Shown: in pieces, positions 27,041-35,548 of the stretch
Numbering within the stretch: position 1 is the first letter of the stretch
Layout of the letters: each line of letters begins with the position of its first letter
Assembly (NCBI GenBank): GCA_913776615.1
Contig: CAJYPK010000050.1
Location: forward strand, 1-64,000
DNA: 64,000 nucleotides
Reading direction: 5' to 3'
Source: an uncultured Hymenobacter sp.
GTDB lineage: Bacteria; Bacteroidota; Bacteroidia; Cytophagales; Hymenobacteraceae
Position numbers and translations under genes: made by a program
Notes under the pieces: generated by a model
Database searches by the model: none
Told to the model about the DNA's origin: nothing
Seen by the model: the letters and a program-made list of their open reading frames with translations, nothing else

Positions 27041-28303
27041 CTATAGCGAGCGGTACTCGAAGCGCAGCCGGCCCACGCTACCGTTGGTGCTGGCGCGCAG
27101 GGCGAGCACCCGCAGCAGCATGACTTCGGCGGTACCCCGCAGGCGCACCGCGTACACGTCGCCCACGGCGGGAGCGCCGAGGTCAGCGGTCGTCGTGTTC
27201 TGGTAGATCAGGTTGCCGATGGCGTTGGCGCTGGCCGTGGTGTAGGGGTTGGCGGCGAGTTGGGCGGCGGTGAGCTTGTAGTAGCGGGTAGTGTTGCCGG
27301 CCCCCAGCGTCAGGGTGCCAGTGCTAGCCAGCCCACTCACTTGCAGATCTTTGCCCGTGGCTGGATTGGCGGCGGGCTCGTTGAGACCCGTGCTCAGGTT
27401 GAAGGCCAGCGAGTCGGTGCTGACGCCCCCGCCGAAGGCCACCCGACCCTGGCGGGTGGTTCTGAAGGGCGTAGAAGCCACGACGGACAGCAGCGGCGAG
27501 CTCAGGCTGGTGGCGACGAACTGCGCGTACGCCGTAAAGACGAAGCTCACCCCGCCGCCCGTGGCCGCGCCCGTAGGCACGCGCAAATCGATGGTGCGCT
27601 TGTTCTCAACACCGGCTGTGGGCGTGCGGATGACGCCTTGCCGCAGCAGCGGTCCCGTGCCGCCGATGCGGGCGTAGTACACGAGGCTGTCCACGCTCTT
27701 GTAGAGGTTGGCCACGGGCGTAGTCGAGGTCGAGATACCGCCCGCATTGATTGTCAAAGCGTAGCCGATGAGGTCGCCCTCGGCCTGGCCGTTGGCCCCG
27801 AGGCCATTGCGGTACGTGATGGCGGGCGTGCCGAAGACGAGAGTCGGTGCGTTAGCTACCTGGTAGGTGAAGCGGCGCAGCCGCTGGCCACCATCGGGGA
27901 AAGTGAGCGTGAGATCCACCCGCACCGACGTACCAACCGGGTAAGTGGTGGGCACTTTATAAGGGACTGTTTGGGTGGTCAGCTGCGCGGATTGCAGGAA
28001 CGTTCCGCTGACCGGGTAGCTGCCCACCTGGGCCGAGTCGGTTTTGGTGGCTTGGAACACCGTGATAGTCGTCGGGTTGTCGGGCTGGTTGTAGCCGGCG
28101 ACAATCGGAATGGTTTCGCCGGGCGCGTACTTGGCCGCGAAGGTGGAGGTAGCGGTGGTGCTGAGCGTCGCGTTGGGCAGCCCCACTACGAAATAGCCCG
28201 CAGTGGCCACGGGGGTGTAGTAGTCGTCCAACTCTTTTTTGCAGCCGGCCAGCAGGGCCAGCCCGGCCAGCAGTGGGGCCGCAATTTTATAGAAAGGCTT
28301 CAT
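27041..28303 (-). CDS. surface lipoprotein of a SusCD locus, unknown family
   Basis: A 420-aa predicted lipoprotein starting at ATG 28301-28303. It has a lipobox LLAGC with Cys21, then KKELDDYY. The body is Thr/Ser/Ala-rich beta-type sequence without a motif I recognise. It lies 28 bases downstream of SusD and is the last gene of the operon, which is where SusE/SusF-like glycan- or ligand-binding lipoproteins are found; the role is inferred from that position only. Confidence 0.8.
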   Translation of the reverse strand: MKPFYKIAAPLLAGLALLAGCKKELDDYYTPVATAGYFVVGLPNATLSTTATSTFAAKYAPGETIPIVAGYNQPDNPTTITVFQATKTDSAQVGSYPVSGTFLQSAQLTTQTVPYKVPTTYPVGTSVRVDLTLTFPDGGQRLRRFTYQVANAPTLVFGTPAITYRNGLGANGQAEGDLIGYALTINAGGISTSTTPVANLYKSVDSLVYYARIGGTGPLLRQGVIRTPTAGVENKRTIDLRVPTGAATGGGVSFVFTAYAQFVATSLSSPLLSVVASTPFRTTRQGRVAFGGGVSTDSLAFNLSTGLNEPAANPATGKDLQVSGLASTGTLTLGAGNTTRYYKLTAAQLAANPYTTASANAIGNLIYQNTTTADLGAPAVGDVYAVRLRGTAEVMLLRVLALRASTNGSVGRLRFEYRSL

Positions 28304-28330
28304 CGTCAATCAATAGCTAAAGTGAGCGCC

Positions 28331-29893
28331 TTATTTCTGGTCAAACCACAGGGGCTTGAGCACGTAATCGTCGTTGGAAGTAGCCCCGGCGTCGCTGAAG
28401 AGCTTATTCACGGCGTTGGGATTGTAGAGCAGCTCGGTGGCGCCGGGCAGCATGCGGCGGGGCCAGCGCAGCTTGGGGTCGGACTGGGCCACGGCGCTGG
28501 GATTGGGCTGGCTACCCACGGGGTACACGAGGTTGACGTAGATATCGGTGCTGTAGTCGAGGCGACGCAGGTCCGACCACGAGTCGGGGTTGAGGAACAT
28601 AGCGAGGTACTTCTGCTCCATAATGCTACGCAGCGTGAGCGAGGCTTCGTCCTGGGGCACGGCGGCTGAGGCGAGGTAGGTACTGATCTGGGTCGAGGAT
28701 ATGGTGGGGAAAGTGACGGCCGGCAAAGCGTTGCTGCCGCCCTGGCCCACCTTGGTCATGTGCGCCCGGATGCCGTCGCGCAGCGCCCGCAGGGCACGAG
28801 TGCGGTCGCCGGCTCGGAAGGCCGCCTCCGCCTCGATAAACTTGACTTCGTGGTAAGTAATCAGCTCGAAGTACCCCAACTCACGGGCGTACCACCCACC
28901 GTAGAAATCGGTGAGCGTGGAGCCGGGCGTGAGGTTGGCGGTGGTAGTGGTGCCCGCCCCGGGGTTGGCCCCCGTACTGGTCGTGGGCGTAATGATGCCG
29001 AAGCGCGGGTCGGTGACGCCGGAGAAAGTCGTACCGTTCAAGTACTTGATGACGTTGGTCGAGAACGTCGCTCCGCCAAAATTAGAACGGGTGGGGCCGA
29101 AGATGCTGGTAGTATTGGCCAGCGGGGCCACGGCCGTTTGGTAGTTGATTTGCGCGTCGTCGGCGCTGGAGGTAAAGGCTTTATCGACGAGGGCCAGCAC
29201 GGCGTTGGGATCGTAGCTGGCTTTTTTGGTGAGGTGCTGGGCTTGGCGGGCCTTGAGGGCGTAGGCCAGCCGCAGCCACTTGGTCTGGTCGCCCTTATAC
29301 AGAATGTCGCCGCTCTCGCTGGGGCTGGTGCTGTAGAGCGGCCGGAAGTTGGCGCTGCTGGGCTTGGCCATTTCCACGGCCCCCTCGTCGCAGAGCTGGT
29401 TGACGGCGGCGTAGATGGATTGCTGCGAGTCGTACTTGGGCGTGTAGTTGTCGCCGCCCTGGTAGGCCTCGGTGTAGGGAATGTCGCCCAGCATGTCGGT
29501 GGCGTGGGCCAGCAGTACGGCTTGCATAATCTTGCCCGCCCCCACGTAATAGGCCGAGCCCTCGGCCTGGGCGGCGGCTATCATCTTGGGGATATTGCCG
29601 CCCGATTGGAAGTAGGAGTAATTGAACGTATTGGTGCTCTGGGCATTGGTGAGCCGAAACTGGTCGAGGCCCACGTTGGCAGCGCGGCTCACCACGTACT
29701 GCTCGAAGTAGGGCGTGCGCAGAGCCGTAAACATCTGCGTTTGCAGGCCATTGGAGATGATGCCGGGCAGCAGGAAGTTGGGCGTCGAAACGATGGGGTT
29801 GTTGGGGTTGTCGTTGACGTCGAGAAACTTCTGGCACGCGGGCAGCGTGGCCACCGCCCCCAGCAGCCCGAGGAAAAGAAGATATTTTTTCAT
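28331..29893 (-). CDS. SusD/RagB-family outer-membrane lipoprotein
   Basis: A 520-aa lipoprotein with lipobox Cys20 (LPACQKFLDVNDNPN), the typical SusD opening. I use ATG 29891-29893, which gives a standard lipoprotein signal peptide; the longer frame adds 11 implausible residues. Segments such as ATDMLGDIPYTEAYQ and QKYLAMF and the C-terminal PRRMLPG fit the SusD-like_2 group. It forms the lid over its SusC partner, encoded 36 bases upstream, and delivers an unknown ligand. No glycosidase lies in the operon, so the ligand cannot be deduced. Confidence 0.93.
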   Translation of the reverse strand: MKKYLLFLGLLGAVATLPACQKFLDVNDNPNNPIVSTPNFLLPGIISNGLQTQMFTALRTPYFEQYVVSRAANVGLDQFRLTNAQSTNTFNYSYFQSGGNIPKMIAAAQAEGSAYYVGAGKIMQAVLLAHATDMLGDIPYTEAYQGGDNYTPKYDSQQSIYAAVNQLCDEGAVEMAKPSSANFRPLYSTSPSESGDILYKGDQTKWLRLAYALKARQAQHLTKKASYDPNAVLALVDKAFTSSADDAQINYQTAVAPLANTTSIFGPTRSNFGGATFSTNVIKYLNGTTFSGVTDPRFGIITPTTSTGANPGAGTTTTANLTPGSTLTDFYGGWYARELGYFELITYHEVKFIEAEAAFRAGDRTRALRALRDGIRAHMTKVGQGGSNALPAVTFPTISSTQISTYLASAAVPQDEASLTLRSIMEQKYLAMFLNPDSWSDLRRLDYSTDIYVNLVYPVGSQPNPSAVAQSDPKLRWPRRMLPGATELLYNPNAVNKLFSDAGATSNDDYVLKPLWFDQK

Positions 29894-29929
29894 CCTGAAT
29901 AAGTCGTTAGAAAGAGAGAATGGCACGGG

Positions 29930-32900
29930 CTAGAAATTGACCCGCACGCCCATGTCCACGCCGCGCGTGCCGGGGGTGTTGCCGTAGTCGATGCCGCCCG
30001 AGCCGCCGCCGCGCACGCCCGCACCAGCGGCCGCCGTCTCGGGGTCGGCCCCGCTGTACTTGGTGAGCAGCACCAGGTTGCGGCCGGTTACGCTCAGCTC
30101 AACGCCTTTGAGGAAGGAGGCTGAACCACCGAGCCAGCGGGCGGGCAGGGCGTAGCTGAGCGTAACGTAGCGCAGCCGCGCCCACGAGCCATCCTCAATA
30201 AAGGCGGTACCCGCCCCGGCCAGGATGTTGGTGTAGTAGTTCTGGGTCAGCTCCACGGGGCGGGTGTTGGGCACGTAGGTCGTGGCCCCGCTGGCATCCT
30301 TCTGGGCTACCACGCCGTCGAATACCACCGTCTGGTAGCGGTTGGCAGTGCGCAGCGAGGTGCCCACGCTGGTCTGGTACCAGTCGTTGCCGTTCACTAC
30401 GACGCCGCCCACCCGGAAGTCGAACAGCGAAGTCAGCGATAAACCTTTATAAGTAAACGTATTGGTCAGCTGGGTGGTAAAGCGCGGCGCCCGGTTGCCG
30501 GCGTACTGGAAGGCGCTGACCGGCGTCACGGTGGGATAGCCGTTGGCTTCTACGATCACCTGACCGTAGGCGGGGCTGCTGGGGTCAGTCACACGATTGA
30601 AGTCGGTGGCCGCGATGCCCGAGATGGGTCGGCCCGGGAAGGCCCCGCCCTCGTGCACGTTGGTCACGAAGGCATCGGACTGGTACACCACCGTGAGCGG
30701 GAAGGGCAGGCTCTCCACGTTGTTGGTGTTGTGGTAGAAGTTGGCATTCACGTCCCAGGTAAAGCCGCTGGCGCTGCGCACGGGCGTACCGCTGAGGCTG
30801 ATTTCCTGGCCCTCATTGGTCACCACCCCGCCGTTGATGTATTGCAGGATGAAGCCGGTGGCCTGGCTCACGCGCGGGGCGATGAGCTGGTCCACAGTGC
30901 GCGAGCGGTAGTAGTTAACGTCCAGGCTCAGGCGATTCTTGAAGAATTGCAGATTGACGCCGGCCTCGTAGGTGCGGGTGCGCTCGGGCCGCAGGTTGGG
31001 GTTGGAGCCGAAGAAGTCGTTGCGTAGCCCACCGCCGATGTAGGTGTTGGTGGTCAGCGGGGCCAGCACGCGGTAGGGACCGGTGTCCTTGCCCACTTCG
31101 GCCACCGAGGCCCGCAACTTACCGTAATTCAGAATGGGATTCTGGTCGAGGCCCAGCACCTTGGTAAACTCGTAGCCCAGCGCGGCCGAGCCGTAGAGAA
31201 AGCCCTTACCGAAAATCTTACCCTCGTCGGGCCGGGGCAGGGTCGATGACTGGTCGTAGCGGGCTTGCAATTCCACGATCAGCTGGTCGAACACCGTGGC
31301 CGAGAGCCGGGCGAAGTTGCCGATGAGGTGGCGCGTCTGGTCGCGTTGCAGCGCGTTGCGATTCACCGTATTGTTGAGGCCAATAAAGTCGGGGTTCTGG
31401 AAAATCAACCCCACGTAGTCCACGGCCTCGTCCTTGTTCTCCTCAATGGTATTACCCACCGTGAGGCTGCCGCGCAGCTTTTCGTCGAAGAAGCCCCGGC
31501 TATACGTAGCCAGCGTGGTAGCCGTGATGAGGCGGTTCTGGTCCACGGTCTGGGCCAGGCCACCAAACTGGTTACCCGCCTGCGAGGTGCCCACGGCCCG
31601 CACCGACTGGCTGCGGGTGGTGTACACGTCGGTGCCGATGTTATGGCTCAGCGTCAAGTTTTTGATGGGCGAGAACGTCAGCTGCACGTTGCCCACGAAG
31701 CGATTGGTGCGGTCGCTCTGGGGGTTTTTGGCCACCGTCCAGTAGGGGTTGTCGGCGTCTGCATCCACGCCCGAGCCCAGCGGCAGCAGGCGGCGGCGCG
31801 AGCCGTCGGGATTGAGGTAGTTGCGGGCGTCGTCGTTGCGCGGCCAGTTGAGCAAGCTCAGCAGAAAGCCGCCCGAGCTGAGCGAGCCCGAGGTGCTGAT
31901 CAAGCCTGGCCCCTGCAAGGGTCGGATGGCTCCCGAGTTGAGGTATTGCGCCGAGCCGGTGACGCTGAGCTTGGGCGAGATTTGGGCATTGCCCGAAATG
32001 CGCACCGTGGTTTTATCGTACTGGCTTTCGGGCGTCACGCCGTTCTGGCGCAGGTTGGAGGCCGAGGCGAAAAAGCTGGCCTTGTCGGAGCCGCCCGACA
32101 TATTGACGAAGTTCTGGAGCGTGTTGCCGCGCTGGAAGAAATTGCCCAGGTTGTCGTACACCGGCTGGTCCGGCTGGAAGCGTGGCCCGTAGGAAATCCG
32201 CGAATTGGGGTCGTAGATGCCGCCCGAGCCCTGGCCGTAGAGGCCCTGCATTTTGGGCAGGCGATTTACTTCATCTATCGAGTATTGCGTGCGAAAATTG
32301 AGCTGGGTGCGGCCCGCCGCGCCTTTCTTGGTCGTAATTACCACGGCCCCGTTGGCGGCCCGCAGGCCGTAGAGCGCGGCGGCGGCGGGGCCTTTGAGCA
32401 CCGTCATGGAGGCAATATCCTCGGGGTTGAGGTCGCCGGCGCGGTTGGCCGCCCCCACCGAGCGGCCCATGATGCCGTTGAAGGCCGAGCCGCCGCCCGG
32501 CGCGGTGCTTTCCTGGAAGGACGAGTTGTCCATGATCATCCCGTCGATGACGAACAGCGGCTGGTTGTCGCCGTCGAGCGAGGTACCGCCCCGGATCACG
32601 ATGCTGGCCCCCTCCCCCGCCCCGCCGCCCGAGGAAGTGATGTTGACGCCCGCCACCTTGCCCTGCAAGGCGTTCACGATGTTGGTTTGCCGCGAGTCAA
32701 TGATGTCTTTGCTGGACACTTCCTGCACGGCCGTCACGAGGTCGCGCCGCTCCTGCTTGATGCCGTAGGCCAGCACCACCACTTCATCGAGGTCGCTGTT
32801 GCTGGCCGTAAGGGTGATGTCGAGCGAGCCGCCGTCGGCGCGGCGCTCCACCGGCTCGTAGCCTACGAAGCTGAAGACAAGCGTGGCCCCGGCGGGCACG

Positions 32901-33124
32901 TTGGCCAGGGTGTAGCGGCCATCCGAGCCGGTCGAGGTACCGTTGCTGGTGCCTTTCACGATGACGTTCACGCCCGGCAACGGGGTGCGGTCGGAAGCCT
33001 GCCGGACGGTCCCGGTGACCGAGCCGGTAGCCGCCGTGGCGGCCGGGGTGGTTTGCGCCCGGCCGGGCAGCGCGCTGCCCAGCGCCGGCAGCAGGGCAAC
33101 GGGAAGCCAGTAAATTTTTCTCAT
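29930..33124 (-). CDS. SusC/RagA-family TonB-dependent outer-membrane transporter
   Basis: A 1064-aa transporter. It has a signal peptide (1-23), a carboxypeptidase-regulatory-like domain (about 35-110; SDGRYTLANVPAG, FSFVGYE), a plug domain with the SusC signature (IVIRGG, PLFVIDGMIMDN, VLKGPAAAALYG) and a 22-strand-type barrel ending in Phe (MGVRVNF). With the following SusD it imports a large ligand across the outer membrane using TonB. No sigma/anti-sigma pair or regulator is adjacent. The upstream gap (33125-33338) is A/T-rich in part but has no exact TAnnTTTG box. Confidence 0.95.
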   Translation of the reverse strand: MRKIYWLPVALLPALGSALPGRAQTTPAATAATGSVTGTVRQASDRTPLPGVNVIVKGTSNGTSTGSDGRYTLANVPAGATLVFSFVGYEPVERRADGGSLDITLTASNSDLDEVVVLAYGIKQERRDLVTAVQEVSSKDIIDSRQTNIVNALQGKVAGVNITSSGGGAGEGASIVIRGGTSLDGDNQPLFVIDGMIMDNSSFQESTAPGGGSAFNGIMGRSVGAANRAGDLNPEDIASMTVLKGPAAAALYGLRAANGAVVITTKKGAAGRTQLNFRTQYSIDEVNRLPKMQGLYGQGSGGIYDPNSRISYGPRFQPDQPVYDNLGNFFQRGNTLQNFVNMSGGSDKASFFASASNLRQNGVTPESQYDKTTVRISGNAQISPKLSVTGSAQYLNSGAIRPLQGPGLISTSGSLSSGGFLLSLLNWPRNDDARNYLNPDGSRRRLLPLGSGVDADADNPYWTVAKNPQSDRTNRFVGNVQLTFSPIKNLTLSHNIGTDVYTTRSQSVRAVGTSQAGNQFGGLAQTVDQNRLITATTLATYSRGFFDEKLRGSLTVGNTIEENKDEAVDYVGLIFQNPDFIGLNNTVNRNALQRDQTRHLIGNFARLSATVFDQLIVELQARYDQSSTLPRPDEGKIFGKGFLYGSAALGYEFTKVLGLDQNPILNYGKLRASVAEVGKDTGPYRVLAPLTTNTYIGGGLRNDFFGSNPNLRPERTRTYEAGVNLQFFKNRLSLDVNYYRSRTVDQLIAPRVSQATGFILQYINGGVVTNEGQEISLSGTPVRSASGFTWDVNANFYHNTNNVESLPFPLTVVYQSDAFVTNVHEGGAFPGRPISGIAATDFNRVTDPSSPAYGQVIVEANGYPTVTPVSAFQYAGNRAPRFTTQLTNTFTYKGLSLTSLFDFRVGGVVVNGNDWYQTSVGTSLRTANRYQTVVFDGVVAQKDASGATTYVPNTRPVELTQNYYTNILAGAGTAFIEDGSWARLRYVTLSYALPARWLGGSASFLKGVELSVTGRNLVLLTKYSGADPETAAAGAGVRGGGSGGIDYGNTPGTRGVDMGVRVNF

Positions 33125-33338
33125 AGAAAAGGGTGAGGGAAGGAAAAGAAAAAAGCAGCCGTACCACGCCTCAGCGGCGCGTTAGCCAGAAAACCGAAAA
33201 GTGAAAAGGTGAAAAGCCTAACCACGCCAAAACCAAGCGGCTCGCGCGGATTAGGACGCTTAAAGATGCAAAAAAATCGGGAGATGCCGCAGCTTGCCTT
33301 CACATTTTGCACACACTGCCGTAACACGGGCCGCCCGG

Positions 33339-35150
33339 CTAGGGCCGGGCGCTTTCGATGGCTAGCTGGAGCAGCGCCGAGCGCACACCCAGCTCGCCCA
33401 GCTTCCCGTTGCGCCGCGTGGGGTTGACGCGGTTCGTGAGCAGAATCACGAATAAGTCGAGGTCGGGCTCGACCCAGAAATACGTGCCCGTAAAGCCGGT
33501 ATGGCCGTAGCTGCGCGGGCTGGCGCTGCGCGCCGCGTTCAGGGCCGGATTTTTGGGATCGGGTTTGTCGAAGCCCAGCGCCCGGCGGTTGTCGGGGCAA
33601 AACTGGCAGCGTGTGTACTCGGCCACGGTCTCGGCCTTAATGAGCTGCTGCCCGCCGTAGCGCCCCTGCCAGAGGTAGAGCTGTACCAGCTTGGCCAGGT
33701 CGTTGGCTGAGCCAAACAAGCCCGCGTGGCCGCTCACGCCGCCCAGCAGCGCCGCGCCTTCGTCGTGCACCGTGCCGTGCACCAATTGGTGCCGGAATAC
33801 CGAATCGTATTCGGTAGGCGCAATGCGGGCCAGCGGAAACCGCCTGGTTGGGTTGAACCCCAACGTGCCCGCCCCCAGCGGCCGGTACAGCTGCTCGGCG
33901 ATAAACCGCTCAAACGGCTGGCCCGTGGCCTTTTGCACGTAATACGGGTACAGCATGAACGACAAGTCAGAGTACACGTAGCCCGGCTTGGCATTGAGCG
34001 GCGAGGCGGCAATGCCTGCGTAGAGCCGCCCGGGCACTTGCCGGCTGGCCCACAGACCGGCGGCCACCCGCAGCGGGAAGCTTGCCGAGGAATCGGGCCG
34101 CAAAAACTGCGCGCGCGGCAATCCGTCGGGCTGCACGTAGTCTTGCCAGAACGGAATGAACGCCCGCAGCCGCGCCTGGTGCGTGAGCACGTCGCGCAGG
34201 CGCAGGTCTTGCTTGTTCGAGCCTTGCAGAAAATCGAAGAGCGCGCCCAGCGTGTAATCAGGCCCCAGTAGCTCCCGGTCTTGCAGCAGCATGAGCGCCG
34301 GCAGCGCCGCCGTGACCTTGGTGAGTGAGGCAAAGTCGTAGAGCGTGTTATTGAGCACGGGCTGCGCCGGGGCGGCGGGGCTGGCCGGGGCTTGCAGCAC
34401 GCCGTAGCTGCGACGCAGCGCCACCACCCCGTGCCGCACTACCATCACCTGCGCCCCCGGGAAGGCGCCCGCTTCCAAGGCCCTTTTCAACAGCGAATCG
34501 ACCAGCACCGGCAGATTGGCGCGTAGGCCGGCGGCCTGGGGTGTTGCGTAGGCCAGCCGCAGCCCGCCGGCTGTAGGCTCGCCCGGCCCAAAGCCGCCGA
34601 TCGGCGCTTGCAGCTGCCCGGTGGCACCCAGGCCCCCGAATACTACCTGCACCGCTTGGCTGACTGCTTGGTAGCCGCGCCCCCGGGCCAGCACTACGGC
34701 GGTAGCCTGGCTTAGCTCGGGCAGGGCCGTGAGCGCGGTACTGTCGAACACCAGCACCACCGTCTTTTTACCGAGGGTAAGCAGGCGGCGTAGCGCCGGC
34801 CGGGCGGTGGCGGGGCCGTCGGGCAGGGCCAGCAGGAGCAGGTTATTGGGTCGTAATGCCTTGCTATCCGACGACGGTGGGCCGACGAAGAAGCTCGTCG
34901 GCAGGTACGCGGCTACCTCCTGGGGCAGCGGCCAGCAGAAATCTACGCGGTCGGGCTGGGGGCGCACCTTCACGGTGGCCAGCCGCAGAGTATCGAGGCG
35001 GCGCAGGGGCAGCAGGTTGCCTTCGTTGCGCAGCACCACGACGCGGGCGGTAGTCGGCCCGGGGCCTCGCGGCTGCGCCTGGCTGGTTAATCTACTGCCC
35101 AGCACTAACAGACACCCAATTATTACCCTGCAAACCCACCCGCCGCGCAT
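33339..35150 (-). CDS. serine hydrolase: partial GH3 C-terminal domain plus beta-lactamase-type domain
   Basis: A 603-aa exported protein starting at ATG 35148-35150, just past the AtpZ stop, with a signal peptide (about 1-25). Residues about 30-190 look like the C-terminal part of a family 3 glycoside hydrolase (NEGNLLPLRRLDTLRLA). From about 210 it is a class C beta-lactamase/esterase-like domain with S275-x-x-K278 (FASLTKVTA), a YSD motif (VYSDLSFMLYPYY) and HTGFTG near the end. Bacteroidota often have about 1000-aa GH3-beta-lactamase fusions; this one lacks the GH3 catalytic N-terminal barrel. A role in peptidoglycan recycling or ester hydrolysis is a guess. Confidence 0.85.
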   Translation of the reverse strand: MRGGWVCRVIIGCLLVLGSRLTSQAQPRGPGPTTARVVVLRNEGNLLPLRRLDTLRLATVKVRPQPDRVDFCWPLPQEVAAYLPTSFFVGPPSSDSKALRPNNLLLLALPDGPATARPALRRLLTLGKKTVVLVFDSTALTALPELSQATAVVLARGRGYQAVSQAVQVVFGGLGATGQLQAPIGGFGPGEPTAGGLRLAYATPQAAGLRANLPVLVDSLLKRALEAGAFPGAQVMVVRHGVVALRRSYGVLQAPASPAAPAQPVLNNTLYDFASLTKVTAALPALMLLQDRELLGPDYTLGALFDFLQGSNKQDLRLRDVLTHQARLRAFIPFWQDYVQPDGLPRAQFLRPDSSASFPLRVAAGLWASRQVPGRLYAGIAASPLNAKPGYVYSDLSFMLYPYYVQKATGQPFERFIAEQLYRPLGAGTLGFNPTRRFPLARIAPTEYDSVFRHQLVHGTVHDEGAALLGGVSGHAGLFGSANDLAKLVQLYLWQGRYGGQQLIKAETVAEYTRCQFCPDNRRALGFDKPDPKNPALNAARSASPRSYGHTGFTGTYFWVEPDLDLFVILLTNRVNPTRRNGKLGELGVRSALLQLAIESARP

Positions 35151-35154
35151 AACC

Positions 35155-35391
35155 TTACTGCTGAGTAGCCGAACGAATAACCTGGTACAGCGCACCGAAG
35201 ATACCCAGCAGCGTGAGGCCGATGGTGTACCAGGGCGTCTGGGTCTGGAAGTGGCCGTCGAGCCACACGCCGGCCCAGGTGCTGAGGCCGATGATGGCGA
35301 TCATCTGCACGGCGATGCCGGAGTACTTGCCGAGGGCCGAGCTGTTGCGGGCCGAGTCGTCGGCGTCGGGGGTGGGGGTGGTAGTGGCCAT
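35155..35391 (-). CDS. AtpZ-like small membrane protein (AtpZ/AtpI family)
   Basis: A 78-aa protein with two transmembrane helices (about 24-44 and 53-70) and the family pattern of a charged N-terminus, SGIAVQMIAIIGLSTWAGVW and a second helix YTIGLTLLGIFGALYQVI. AtpZ-like proteins are proposed to act with F-type ATP synthase (ion/magnesium handling or assembly). Here it is 8 kb away from the atp operon and 4 bases upstream of the hydrolase gene, with which it is probably co-transcribed. It is divergent from porW. Confidence 0.85.
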   Translation of the reverse strand: MATTTPTPDADDSARNSSALGKYSGIAVQMIAIIGLSTWAGVWLDGHFQTQTPWYTIGLTLLGIFGALYQVIRSATQQ

Positions 35392-35548
35392 GGAGCAGGC
35401 GATGGAAGGGTGGTAAAGCTAAGCGTAGGATGAAGGTTCGGCGGGGCCGGGCGTAATTTTACGGGTTGCCGGCCGTTAGGAGTCACGGAGCCGAACAATT
35501 TGCGCCGGGAGCGGCGTTGCGACCTACTAACCAGACCAGTTTTCGACG

